DNA of 64,000 nucleotides from Hormiphora californensis (taxonomy: Eukaryota; Ctenophora; Tentaculata; Cydippida; Pleurobrachiidae), in assembly GCA_020137815.1 (NCBI GenBank), contig CM035355.1:6263097-6327096 (forward strand), written 5' to 3'. The translations under genes and the position numbers were made by a program. The notes beneath the pieces were generated by a model. The model had not been told where the DNA came from. It did no database searches and saw only the letters and a list, made by a program, of their open reading frames with translations. Shown piece after piece: positions 40,333 to 52,771 of this stretch; the stretch's first letter is position 1; each line of letters begins with the position of its first letter.

Positions 40333-41504
40333 TGCAAGAATAGATTGAAGTGAGAATCAGGAATAAAACTAGCTCATTTTCTCTCTTCCTATGGGAGTCC
40401 CTCTCTCTATCTCTCTCTCTATTTCTCTCTCACTTTCTCTCCCTGAGGGAGTCCCTTTCTCTATCCCTCTAAATTTATTGGATTTACAAGTAATTACATT
40501 TAGAATTCAGAGCTTTCTGCTGCTGCACTGCTGCATCGATACTCATACAGCAAATGCAATGCTAATCATTAATTCATTGCCTATTTCTCTCCTTTTCTGT
40601 AGGTGCATCTCATAGAAAATGATACCAATATATCACGGTCGCTTGTAGTGGGAAAACGGTAATGGAAAACGAAGATACAGTAAGACGACGCGCAACCGTG
40701 ACCAATCAGGGCGCTAGTACGTGCTGACACATGAACTTTTTGCCGCACGTTATGCACCGTGCGCGTCTTCTTACTGTATTTTGCGTTACCGTATTTTGAC
40801 TGCAAGCAGCACTGTATCTCTGTTGTCTCAACCCCTCCACATAATATCAACAGTCAATGATGGCAATCACATTGAGTCATATTGAATCATATAAATGATT
40901 GATTTCCATGTTGGCACGTGGACTTTACCGTAAAACAATAATCCGAATAAATTAATCACAGAATAAAGAAAATAAAAGTCGCATACAGAACCAGTTCCAG
41001 TGGTCCACTCTGCATAAACATCAATTTATACAAGGAAGAAAGAGAGGAAGGGAGGGAGCGACAGAGTGGCAGAAAGGGGAGATCGAGAGATAGAGAGAGA
41101 GAGAGAGGGGGGATCGAAATTAGAGACGAGATCAGAGAGAAATATAGATTTTTAGAACTTTCTGACTATATTCTTGCTTACAGACAACATATCAACAACA
41201 TAGCAAAGGTCCGGGATTTTTTTTACAAATACAGAATCTTCTTCCGCCCAATAAAACTCTAATATTGCTGCAGAGCCCTACAAACGTATATCTTGCAGAA
41301 TTACTTGCAAGGCAAATGACACGCCTTATCATGAACAGCTCTCCTCTAGTAAAGAGAAAGAAACTGCTGTGCCGTTTTCAGACACTATCAGTATCACTGA
41401 CAATTATATACTCATGCATGAAGCAAATTACCGAAGAATGTTGTCACTGTAGTTTTTAGGCCTTTAATTATTCCCCGTGGTTCAGTTATCAAGACCTGCT
41501 TATC
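40333..41504. other. Upstream region of the metalloproteinase gene
   Basis: Presumed promoter side of the minus-strand gene. CT-rich sequence from about 40378 to 40470, the MITE at 40634-40814, and a GA-rich stretch at 41090-41110. No core promoter motif that I would defend. Confidence 0.4.
40634..40814. mobile_element. MITE of about 180 bp
   Basis: Left end CACGGTCGCTTGTAGTGGG and right end GCAAGCAGCACTG are imperfect inverted repeats. Inner AATGGAAAACGAAGATACAG and CTGTATTTTGCGTTACC extend the pairing. A partial inverted copy is near 29392-29460. Confidence 0.65.
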
Positions 41505-41569
41505 CTGTATGGCGGCGCCATACCCCATTTGATTCTCAGTGCGCTCAGATGGGTCGCGGCGCCAGACAG
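41505..41569. mobile_element. 65-bp hairpin element, left copy
   Basis: CTGTATGGCGGCGCC ... GGCGCCAGACAG contains GATTCTCAGTGCGCTCAGA in the centre. It is the reverse complement, with a few changes, of 44637-44702, so the two copies bracket the GACT array in inverted orientation. Confidence 0.7.
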
Positions 41570-41926
41570 TGCTTATCCAAGTTATATTCAATTATGAAGT
41601 TACTAAATATCCGGGTATTGTCAAAACTTGGAAGCTTTTGGAAGTTTTTCTTTACAATTACACACAGCTCAGAATCCTCAAATTACAATAAGGCGTTCCC
41701 TGTTGCCTCCCCTCTGAACTAGAGGGTAAGATCAGGGCTGGTGAAGTTTGAGTTTTGAAATTAGAAAACTCGATTAATGATGTGATCTGGCTCTGGGTAT
41801 CACATTTTCAACCTAGTTCTGAAGTCCGACGCCGACAGAAACAGTCTGACAAATGTGGCATGGGGAAGGAATTTTACTTTTGGGTCTAGCCGAGTGTGGA
41901 GAAAAGAAATAGGCATATATATGTAG

Positions 41927-44747
41927 TCAGTCAGTGAGTCAGTCATTGACTGACTGACTGACTGACTGACTGACTGACTGACTGACTGACTGACTGACTG
42001 ACTGACTGACTGACTGACTGACTGACTGACTAACTAACTGACTGACTGACTGACTGACTGACTGACTGACTCACTGACTGACTGACTGACTGACTGACTG
42101 ACTGACTGACTGACTGACTGACTGACTGACTGACTGACTGACTGACTGACTGACTGACTGACTGACTGACTGACTGACTGACTGACTGACTGACTGACTC
42201 ACTGACTCACTGACTGACTCACTGACTGACTGACTGACTGACTGACTGACTAACTGACTGACTGACTGACTGACTGACTGACTGACTGACTGACTGACTG
42301 ACTGACTGACTGACTGACTGACTGACTGACTGACTGACTGACTCACTCACTCACTGACTCACTGACTCACTGACTGACTGACTGACTGACTGACTGACTG
42401 ACTCAATGACTGACTCACTGACTCACTGACTCACTGACTGACTCACTGACTGACTCACTGACTGACTCACTGACTCACTGACTCACTGACTCACTGACCC
42501 ACTGACTCACTGACTCACTGACTGACTGACTGACTGACTCACTGACTGACTCACTGACTGACTCACTGACTCACTGACTCACTGACTGACTCACTGACTG
42601 ACTCACTGACTGACTCACTGACTCACTGACTCACTGACTCACTGACTGACTGACTGACTGACTGACTGACTGACTGACTGACTGACTGACTGACTCACTG
42701 ACTGACTCACTGACTCACTGACTCACTGACTCACTGACTGACTCACTGACTGACTCACTGACTCACTGACTCACTGACTGACTCACTGACTGACTCACTC
42801 ACTGACTCACTGACTCACTGACTCACTGACTCACTGACCCACTCACTCACTCACTCACTCACTCACTCACTCACTCACTCACTCACTCACTCACTCACTC
42901 ACTCACTCACTCACTCACTCACTCACTCACTCACTGACTGACTGACTGATTATCAATGATAATCAGAGTGATAATATCATTAACTGACTGATTAACTGAC
43001 TGACTGACTGACTGATTATCAATGATAATCAGAGTGATAATATCATTAACTGACTGATTAACTGACTGACTGACTGACTGACTGACTGACTGACTGACTG
43101 ACTGACTGACTGACTGACTGACTGACTGACTGACTGACTGACTGACTGACTGACTGACTAACTAACTGACTGACTGACTGACTGACTGACTGACTGACTG
43201 ACTGACTGACTGACTGACTGACTGACTGACTGACTGACTGACTGACTGACTGACTGACTGACTGACTGACTGACTGACTGACTGACTCACTGACTGACTG
43301 ACTCACTGACTCACTGACTGACTCACTGACTGACTGACTGACTGACTGACTGACTAACTGACTGACTGACTGACTGACTGACTGACTGACTGACTGACTG
43401 ACTGACTGACTGACTGACTGACTGACTGACTGACTGACTGACTGACTGACTGACTGACTCACTCACTCACTGACTCACTGACTCACTGACTGACTGACTG
43501 ACTGACTGACTGACTGACTCAATGACTGACTCACTGACTCACTGACTCACTGACTGACTCACTGACTGACTCACTGACTCACTGACTCACTGACTCACTG
43601 ACCCACTGACTCACTGACTCACTGACTCACTGACTCACTGACTCACTGACTGACTCACTGACTGACTCACTGACTCACTGACTCACTGACTGACTCACTG
43701 ACTGACTCACTGACTGACTCACTGACTCACTGACTCACTGACTCACTGACTGACTGACTGACTGACTGACTGACTGACTGACTGACTGACTGACTCACTG
43801 ACTGACTCACTGACTCACTGACTCACTGACTCACTGACTGACTCACTGACTCACTGACTCACTGACTGACTCACTGACTGACTCACTCACTGACTCACTG
43901 ACTCACTGACTCACTGACTCACTGACCCACTCACTCACTCACTCACTCACTCACTCACTCACTCACTCACTCACTCACTCACTCACTCACTCACTCACTC
44001 ACTCACTCACTCACTCACTCACTCACTCACTCACTCACTCACTGACTGACTGATTATCAATGATAATCAGAGTGATAATATCATTAACTGACTGATTAAC
44101 TGACTGACTGACTGACTGATTATCAATGATAATCAGAGTGATAATATCATTAACTGACTGATTAACTGACTGACTGACTGACTGACTGACTGACTGACTG
44201 ACTGACTGACTGACTGACTGACTGACTGACTGACTGACTGACTGACTGACTGACTGACTGACTGACTGACTGACTGACTGACTGACTGACTGACTGACTG
44301 ACTGACTGACTGACTGACTGACTGACTGACTGACTGACTCAGACTGACTGACTGACTGACTGACTGACTGACTGACTGACTGACTGACTGACTGACTGAC
44401 TGACTGACTGACTGACTGACTGACTGACTGACTGACTGACTGACTGACTGACTGACTCAGACTGACTGACTGACTGACTGACTGACTGACTGACTGACTG
44501 ACTGACTGACTGACTGACTGACTGACTGACTGACTGACTGACTGACTGACTCAGACTGACTGACTGACTGACTGACTGACTGACTGACTGACTGACTGAC
44601 TGACTGACTGACTGACTGACTGACTGAATGACTGACCTGTCTGGCGCCGCGACCCATCTGAGCGCACTGAGAATCAAATTGGGGTCTGGCGCCGCCAGAC
44701 AGTGACTGACTGACTGACTGACTGACTGACTGACTGACTGACTGACT

Positions 44748-44783
<36 letters not shown>

Positions 44784-44836
44784 TACTGACTCAGTGACTC
44801 ACTCACTCACTCACTCACTAACTCACTCAATGAATA
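41927..44836. repeat. GACT tetranucleotide mega-array with about 1.1-kb higher-order unit
   Basis: About 2.9 kb of GACT repeats with TCAC-type variants. An AT-rich 66-bp interruption (GATTATCAATGATAATCAG...) occurs as pairs at 42948 and 43014, and again at 44052 and 44118, exactly 1,104 bp apart. Pure TCAC blocks precede both pairs (about 42838-42935 and 43926-44042). The Ser/Gln/Val frames over it are translation artefacts. The array is interrupted by the hairpin element at 44637-44702 and fades near 44836. Confidence 0.95.
44637..44702. mobile_element. 66-bp hairpin element, right copy
   Basis: CTGTCTGGCGCCGCG at one end and GGCGCCGCCAGACAG at the other are near-perfect inverted repeats around GCACTGAGAATCAAATTGG. 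It is inserted in the GACT array near its right end. Confidence 0.75.
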
Positions 44837-46017
44837 AATCACTGAATGGCTAAGACAGTGACAGGTGACTCGCAGTCACAGTTCGAGGGTCAACGTAGCC
44901 TGACTTGTTGTAACGCGCGAAATAATGCAACTTTATCAGCGAACTCGCCTGCGCGTGACCAAAAACGCGCGCGCTGCCAAAAGTAATGCATTTCAAATCA
45001 TCAGATTTCAACAATCAAAGTGCTTTTTAAAAATTAACTCCCTTTTCGCACGCGTTTTTTTGCTCGAGACAAGTGAGTAGTGACAACCCCCACTTGCACT
45101 CTCATTGCGGTAAAAAATGCATATTTTATCACCAAAAAGAGTGTCATTTTCGGAGTCCGCAAAATTTTGGTTTGAAAATGTTGGTTGAAGGATCGAAGGA
45201 TTGAGAGCCAATACAAAGTTCTGACTAGTGACTCGCAAATAAAATTGGCGATTAGCTAGCTACCAAGGGGGCCGGTAAACAGTTGGAAAATGCTGCCTTA
45301 ATGATAGTTAGTAACGGTAATCGGACGATTGCTCTAAACTTGCCCAGCTCAACGCCAGCTTTTACAAGTGTAATGGAGGGTAATAACGTAACAATTCTAA
45401 TCGTATGATACAGCGCCGCACTGAAAACGAGATTGCATTACGCTCGGTGCTCTCCTCAGCCCGGTGCACCTCTTCCACAACGGGGTCTACCGCTTAACCT
45501 ATGAGCCCCTGATACACTGTACCATATAGGCCAATATTCTTTAGGTAGCTGCTGTTGTGCTATTAGCCTCGGCCTAGAAGCGTATATTAATGTACTTAAT
45601 TTTTAACTATATTTTATACGTATAGTGTAAGAGCGGGAGAGTCATATATTTCCTTATATTGACTCGATATAAATTGTGAAGTTCATATTGGTGATTGGCT
45701 GTTGACTCTGGTTATTATTATAAGCTCAGTTTTATTTTTTGAACACTGCAGATTCTGCTGTGCACTTTGCACCCAGTTTCGCGTGGGCACCTTGAGACTG
45801 AGAGTTCCCTGAAAATTCTGTGTCTTTGATTATGATTAATAGACAAGAAAAACTATGCCAAAATGAGGTGATTTTCGAAAATACGACTGAGTATTTTGTT
45901 AGTTTTTTGTCAACCACAAACGTGCATGCTCAGGTATTTCACTGTTGAATTCAAAAACAGTCTAGATTTTCAAGTAGTTAGACAATAACATCAACCCCAT
46001 ATCATTTATCAGATACA
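44837..46017. other. Intergenic and SIRT1 upstream region
   Basis: No supported exon. The part next to 46018 is presumably the SIRT1 promoter and 5' UTR. I see no clear TATA box or CpG cluster; CG-containing words are commoner at 44900-45000 and 45400-45500. Confidence 0.4.
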
Positions 46018-48569
46018 ATGGCAGAGCGAAGTTTATCAGAGATGAGTTCCGATAATGAGGATTCAGGACAGCCTTGTTCTAACAAGCGAGTTCGCCTCTC
46101 CTCTGATTCGCATACCACCACCGACACCACCAATGGCACTCACAAAAACTCCATGGAGACAGAGTCTGACATGGAGTCTCAGTCGAGTAGCCACGACACA
46201 GATCAGGGGTTGAATGGTCATTGTGGACAACCCAATCTTCCTCTTGTTAACCCTGTGTTGTGGGTACAAAAACAGATTGCAGCGGGGGTAAACCCCATGT
46301 GTGTACTTGTCAATATTCTTCCATCGAGTGTAACCCTCCCGGAGGGGCTGAGTGATCTAACTTTGTGGAGGATAGTGGTGGAAATTCTGTCAGACGTGCC
46401 GAAAAGGTCGAAACTCCCTCATATTAACACTCTTCACGACGCAGCGACCCTCCTGAAATCGTGTCGGAATATTGTGATTGTAACTGGTGCGGGTATATCG
46501 GTGTCCTGTGGTATCCCTGATTTCAGGTCTAAAGATGGGATCTACGCTCGACTTCAAGTTGACTACCCTGACCTACCAAATCCTCAAGCAATGTTTGACA
46601 TTCAATACTTCTCAGTGAACCCAAAACCTTTCTTCAAGTTTGCGGCGGAGATCTGGCCGGGTCAGTACACCCCATCTCCTTCACATTTCTTTATTAAAGC
46701 AATTGAGGAGCGAGGTGCGTTGTTACGGAACTATACTCAGAACATTGACACTTTGGAACACGTGTGTGGTATCAGGAATGTTATTCAGTGCCATGGCTCC
46801 TTTGCCACAGCGTCATGTAGGGTGTGCAGTAATCGGGTGGAGAGTCACGTGATCAAAGATGAGGTGATGAGCCAAACAATTCCACGATGCACAAAGTAAG
46901 AAGTAATTGGATGTATCCGTTGATTAATCACAGTTGTTTTTTAATATTAATATTTACTTTTCGTTACGGCAGAATGATTTCTTTGACATTTTCTTTGATT
47001 CGAAATAACAAGTTTCTTCCCGCCAGGTGCCCGGAACCGACGCCCAACTCCATCCTAAAGCCAGATATCGTATTCTTTGGGGAGGGTCTTCCTGCGGAAT
47101 TCCACTCAGCGATAGAGGAGGATCGAATGAAAGTGGATCTGGTGATAGTAATGGGATCGTCACTAAAAGTGAAACCTGTAGCGCACATACCCAATCTCGT
47201 CCCGCCCGATATACCTCAGGTTGGAATTATGTTTGTTTAGTTGTTCAGTTTCTTCTTTTAGTTCAGAATTATTTATTGGCTGAAATTTTAAAAAGTGTCC
47301 ATATTACGCAAGTCCATATTTTGACTAAAAGTGAATATAAATGGGAATTTTTAAATTTAGGGCATGGGATCTTGACAAGCGTGACGAACTTAGTGCGAGT
47401 CGCACTAATTTGGGTTGCTCAAATTATTAGTGAACGGAGGACTTCTGGAGCAATGTGTGTTCTGTAAGAGCCCAATTTTTTATCGGCCACTGCAGAGTGA
47501 AAACTCTGGCTAAAAGTACTTGTATTGCACTCTAGATAGTAATGAAACCGTGACGTATATTTTGTAGATTGTGCACTGCAAAGACCATTGTAGAGTGCTA
47601 GGATCTGTATAGTGCACTCTGGAGAGGGAAATGTAGGGAAATATATGCTGAGAGTATTACCAAAAATGGTAGAATGGTGAAACTATAATTAGTCTTCACA
47701 TCGAAATTGTTCATAAAGTTATTAGCCTAACACCTTTCTCTCTCCCTACACAGATTCTGATAAATCGAGAACCGCTACCACAATTAAACTTCGATATTGA
47801 ACTGTTAGGGGATTGCGATGTCATTGTCAGTGAGTTGTGTCGGCGCCTCCAATGGACCCTACCCTGCCAACTCGAGAACGAGAGTCCCCACACAACCATC
47901 CCGCCCTCTCGATACTTATTCCGGGGAGCTGAAGTTGAGGAACAACCACAGAGTTGTGGAGAGAGCATCTCAGAACCAGAATCTGAGTGTCCTAGTGTGG
48001 GCACAACGGAGGGAGAAGATGACTCCGAGAATTACCTCGCTCAGATGAGATATGCTATTGGATCACATCCATTTAGTGAAAATCCAGGGCCAAGTAGAGT
48101 GGTACCCGAGTGGGATAATACGAGTAATACGAGTTTAGCTCCACAAGTTGGCGATAGTAGGGAGCCTTCGCTGGAGAATATTAGTATTGGGAGCTGTGAG
48201 GATTTGATAGAAGAGATGGACTCTTCGAGACCATCTGGATCCGGCCTGGGTGGGACCCATCAGGATATGGACTCAAGGCCCTCGGGGTCCGGTCAGGGAA
48301 TGGGATCGGGGTCCGGTCAACCAATGGGGTCGGGTTCTGGTCAGCAAATGGACTCTGGGTCCGGTCAGAGTGGGCCAGCTCATCACTCGGGTGAAAGTCA
48401 CCAAATGGACTCGGGGTCTGGTCAGGGCGGAAGCCACCAAATGGACCAGGGTAGTAGTACCCAACATCGGATGGGCCAGGGACAGTGCTCAATGACAACC
48501 CAGCAGGGATCTGGGGTAGAAACGGGACAATCCTCAAGTGGCGGTGGCGATCAGCAGATGTCACTTTGA
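46018..48569 (+). CDS. SIRT1: SIRT1-type NAD-dependent protein deacetylase, three exons
   Basis: Exons 46018-46895, 47027-47219 and 47754-48569 (phases 2 then 0) give 628 residues. The class I sirtuin core is complete: [20 protein letters not shown] (NAD-binding loop), [27 protein letters not shown], catalytic His in [12 protein letters not shown], zinc cysteines CRVC and CTKC (the second pair spans the first splice site), and [10 protein letters not shown]. After the core, [12 protein letters not shown] matches the C-terminal motif of vertebrate SIRT1 that packs on the catalytic domain, which argues for SIRT1 rather than SIRT2/3. The N-terminus is short and acidic/Ser-rich; the C-terminus ends in a Gly-Ser-Gln-Met repeat tail (about residues 535-625), unlike vertebrates. 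It should deacylate histones and transcription factors in the nucleus. Start ATG chosen as first in frame. Confidence 0.96.
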
Positions 48570-48573
48570 AAAC

Positions 48574-48646
<73 letters not shown>

Positions 48647-49112
48647 GAGAAAGAGAGTGTGTTTGTGAGTGTTTGTGTGTGTATGAGTATTGTTTGACAA
48701 AAATTGTATATACAGAGTGTGTGACTGCTTCATATCTGAGTCTGCAGTGAAAGCAGAGTTTTATTATCAATTGACTCCACCCAAAATTAATCTTGTTTTA
48801 TGTCATCTTTCCGCCCCCCCCCTTCCCTTGTGTACCTCATAAAATGACAGCGAGCTTGCTGTTTGAGAGTTCGGCAGGGCAACCTCCGGCGCCCACTTCA
48901 TATTATCATTTCTTCTTCTCACGTAGTAGATCTATGTCCATCACCTATCTCAATCTCACTCTTAAATCACTTCATATCTGTCAGAAGTCAAATTGAAAAC
49001 TTTTATTAAACTTTATTTCCCTCTCTGTCTCAATCTTTCTCTAGCTCAATCTCTCTATATCTCTCCTCTCTCCCTTCGCTCTATAACAGATCTAACGATG
49101 TCCCTCTATTTA
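48570..49112. other. SIRT1 3' region
   Basis: (GA)n from 48581 to about 48656 lies 11 nt after the stop, then GT-rich sequence. A C-run of nine is near 48815, and an ATTAAA is near 49005. No further exon. Confidence 0.5.
48581..48656 (+). repeat. (GA)n microsatellite in the SIRT1 3' UTR
   Basis: About 25 pure GA units followed by GAAA-interrupted ones. It is almost certainly transcribed, given its position just after the stop codon. Confidence 0.9.
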
Positions 49113-49437
49113 GGGGGGGGTGACACGTAACACTTTGTAACACTTTGTAACATGTAACGTGCACAAAATATTTTCTGCACATGTTACAAAGTGTTACATG
49201 TGTTACAAAGTGTTACAAAGTGTTACAAAGTGTTACAAAATGTTGCAAAATGTTGCAAAAAGTTACAAAAAATGCCCATTTTGTAACATTTTGTAACACT
49301 TTGTAACATTTTGTAACACTTTGTAACATTTTGTAACATTTTGTAACACTTTGTAACACTTTGTAACATGTAACGTGCACAAAAAGTTTTCTGCACATGT
49401 TACAAAGTGTTACAAAGTGTTACGTGTCACCCCCCCC
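49113..49437. mobile_element. TAAATA-target MITE, copy 2
   Basis: Same element as 33512-33827 (G-run, TGACACGTAACAC, internal TGTTACAAAG series). Target repeats are TATTTA at 49107-49112 and 49438-49443, the reverse complement of those at copy 1. The internal series differ in unit number. Confidence 0.85.
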
Positions 49438-49993
49438 TATTTAGTATTGCAAGTATGGCGAGCGAACCACCACCATCATCAACAGAATCACATGGAGAAG
49501 GACTTCACCCCGAGAATCACCGTTCACAAATGAGGTATGTAGGGCGCGGGAACGGTAGAATAATGAGAGTATATCTGAGTGTCAGTTGTCAGCAGTAAGC
49601 TAGTGCGCGCCACTCTTCCCCCGCGCGCAGGGGCTATCACCAGAAATTGTATGGTGGCAGTGTACAACAATTTTGTACACATGTGGACTGCACGTGTCCA
49701 GTAGGGCAGAACAAGCAGCTCTAGTCTCTACATTAGTCATCTTGGAACATGTTTGGTTGGGGGCTATACCAAAAAGCTTTGCCGGTTACCAGCCATTAAA
49801 TTGTGAATTAATAGCCGTTTTTAACGAAATAATAACAATAATAATATCAGCATTTGTATACACACTCAGAATCATACAGTCCATTTTCTAGTTTAAAAGT
49901 CTTTGACGCTCAACAATCGGTCACGGAACTTCAGTAGTCAGTAGTACTACCACTAATAAATACAGATCAGTCTTATTAGCAGGTTCATGTACT
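49438..49993. other. Interval between the MITE and the first FAMeT gene
   Basis: At 49455 an ATG opens MASEPPPSSTESHGEG and reaches a good donor (ATGAG, then GTATGT), so a first exon on the plus strand is possible, but no later exon is identifiable. The rest holds nothing I can support. Confidence 0.3.
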
Positions 49994-52771
49994 TTAATCT
50001 CCATCATCTCCTCTGATTCCGAACTCCTGTTTCCCCGAAATACCAAAAACCCAACCTGAAATCAGGAATTGGTCAAGGTATGGCTTATTGATACTCACAC
50101 CCACACTGGTGATGGTGCCGGGACCCTAATAGGTCTCTGTTACCATGTTACATCCATACTTACTGATACATAATACCTGTTTGTAGATGATCCAACCTAG
50201 CTCCACGGTGTTTAGCATCTCCTTCTGTTGTATTCGGGTACAATTCGGTGTACGGATATCCGTAAACTAACAATTGTTTACTAAACCGTTTACAGTTACA
50301 TTCGTACACACATGATACCAACGGTAAACAGTAGTCATCATGGTGTCCTGCTGCCTAGCAAAAGTGCCCCAACAAACAACTTTTACTTGACATTGCAGTA
50401 GCCGCATCACATATATCAGTGTCACAGTTTGTCATAGTTGTGTAGTCTGTCAACATGTTTAGTTTACGGTAAACTACAGGAGTGAGGGGTAAACTGTTTA
50501 CCCCTCCCTCCTGTAGTCTCCTGCTTATAGATTTTACTTACCCGGTTGTTGGCACAGAAAATATCCCACATCGGTACTCCAGCTTCCATCATCTTGACAC
50601 ATAATTGCACCATCACTATCAAACAGCTGTAGATGCGTGGGCTTACAAGAGATGGCAACGCTAGTCCCTGGTGATGAGGCAGCCCAGCTTCCTTGTGTAG
50701 ATCCCTCAGCCGTGAAGGCAGGGCATTCTATAGGTGCTGGAAATAGGATTACAGCGTTAGAAGTCACCAACTGCACCAAAAATGTAAGATCTCATACCTG
50801 ATCTGTAGAAGTCAGAAGCTGTGTCGCCAGTGATAAAACTTATCGAATCTACAACATCGCCACCCCATGAATTAACACAAGCAGCGGCATATAATCTCGA
50901 ATCTGCGAACACATAGTTGAGCACCTCAACATCATTACACGAGATGATGAAGGCGGTTTCTGTTTTGGTAAACGTCCATATCTTATCCACCTCTTCCAGG
51001 GGCTGTGTTGGCAGGTTACTTTCCCAGTTACAGTTGTGTATCTTATACCGATATCTGCTATTTTTGAACTTTACATACACGTTCATTACATTCATATTCA
51101 CCCAGATCAAATCTCCACTGCCTAGTTGAGAAACCGTCCTTATCTGGAGAGGTGTTCCTTCCAGGTCCCAGGGTATGTCTACACCACGCTCTACAGCTGT
51201 CCAGTCTGAAACGCAATAAATGGTTTCAAGAAAGGGGGCTACATTGTACAATAGACCGATTAGGTTATGAAAGACATGACAGATTGTGAAGACATTGTAA
51301 AGACAAATAAAAGTCCATGTAACAGTGTCCGTCATTATATTCTGGAAATGTTGTCAAAAACTGCCCGAACCTAGAAATCATTAGGGGCAAGCTAATTTTT
51401 GCACAATCCGATAGTCAATAGGCCCCTGAACCACCAAAAAAAGTCCCAAGCCCAACTCCTGGGGGAAGTGCCCCTAATTGGCCCTAATTGATTACAGTGT
51501 ATTTGTAACCATCAATTAAATCGTAAATCGTCTTAGGAAAGGAGTAGAGGGAAAACCAAGGGCACTAAAGTGTTCAGCGTCCTCGCATTAGTGGGGGTAG
51601 GTGCTGGAATTAAGTCTCTATCTCATCTGGTTAATTAGATAATTGGATAATTAGGTTTGCACAGAGCCGTTTTTTGGCTACATGGCTATAGCCACTTAGG
51701 AAAAGAGTAGAGACAAAACCGAGGGCAGTAAAATGATCAGCGTCCTCGAATTAGTGGGGGTAGGTGCTAAAATTAAGTCTATCTCATCTGGTTAATTAGA
51801 TAATTGGATAATTAGATCCGCACATAGCCGTTTTTGGCCACATGGCTATAGCCACTTGGGAATGGTTTAGAGACTTTTCACTGGTGCCATTTTGTAGGCA
51901 ATGGCTAAGTTATGGGGGGTCGTGGTCGGACTTTTAAGCTCTATCTCAAACCGTTTAGCCGTTATTTGGATTCAAAGGTGCTGAAAATGAGCAAAAAATG
52001 GTAAAAAGTACGATTTTGAGCCTCTTTGTGGATCTTTGAATCCAAATAACGGCTAAACGGTTTGAGATAGAGCTTAAAAGTCCGACCACGACCCCCCATA
52101 ACTTAGCCATTGCCTACAAAATGGCACCAGTGAAAAGTCTCTAAACCATTCCCAAGTGGCTATAGCCATGTGGCCAAAAACGGCTATGTGCGGATCTAAT
52201 TATCCAATTATCTAATTAACCAGATGAGATAGAGACTTAATTTCAGCACCTACCCCCACTATTTCGAGGACGCTGATCATTTTAGTGCCCTCGGTTTTGT
52301 CTCTACTCTTTTCCTAAGTGGCTATAGCCATATAGCCAAAAAACGGCTCTGCGCAAACCTAATTATCCAATTATCCAATTAACCAGATGAGATAGAGACT
52401 TAATTCCAGCACCTACCCCCACTAATGCGAGGACGCTGAACACTTTAGTGCCCTTGGTTTTCCCTCTACTCCTTTCCTAAGACGATTTACGATTTAATTG
52501 ATGGTTACAAATACACTGTAATCAATTAGGGCCAATTAGGGGCACTTCCCCCAGGAGTTGGGCTTGGGACTTTTTTTTGGTGGTTCAGGGGCCTATTGAC
52601 TATCGGATTGTGCAAAAATTAGCTTGCCCCTAATGATTTCTTGGTTCTAACAAGAATTCCATGAATTAATTGTATACCCAGATTTTACCAACCTATTGAT
52701 GTAGTAGCCGTGCAGCAAAAGACCGTCAGAACAAACACTGATGTGAAGCGCATCGCTTCAAAGATAGACAT
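49994..52771 (-). CDS. Secreted FAMeT-like plus sushi (CCP) protein, paralogue 1
   Basis: Minus-strand exons 52771-52693, 51205-50798, 50736-50542, 50224-50177 and 50055-49994, all phase 1 and GT-AG, give 263 residues. Exon 1 encodes a signal peptide (MRFTSVFVLTVFCC core, with a second upstream Met). Exon 2 is one domain of about 136 residues: WTAVERGVDIPWDLEGTPLQ, LGSGDLIWVNM, IHNCNWESNLPTQP, KIWTFTKTETAFIISCN and GDTASDFYRSG. It resembles the farnesoic acid O-methyltransferase-like (Methyltransf_FA) domain found in many invertebrate extracellular proteins; despite the name I infer binding, not methyl transfer. Exon 3 is a four-cysteine sushi module with the typical C-terminal GSWST. Exons 4-5 are a short tail. 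Symmetrical phase-1 exons are typical of shuffled extracellular modules. No membrane anchor is seen, so it is probably secreted. Confidence 0.85.
51373..52641. mobile_element. 1.27-kb foldback element in intron 1 of paralogue 1
   Basis: It starts AGAAATCATTAGGGGCAAGC and ends with the complement; the arms of about 630 bp are almost fully self-complementary around 52010. It has no coding. Intron 1 of paralogue 2 (60369-60573) lacks it, so insertion after the gene duplication is the simplest reading. Confidence 0.85.

Noticed and set aside
42071-44677. Poly SerGlnSerVal proteins
   Set aside because: Translation of the GACT tetranucleotide array; no codon structure or flanking gene signals.
49455-49532. 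Possible first exon MASEPPPSSTESHGEG with GTATGT donor
   Set aside because: Not listed as a gene because no downstream exon was found and it abuts a MITE; left as a note in the interval entry.
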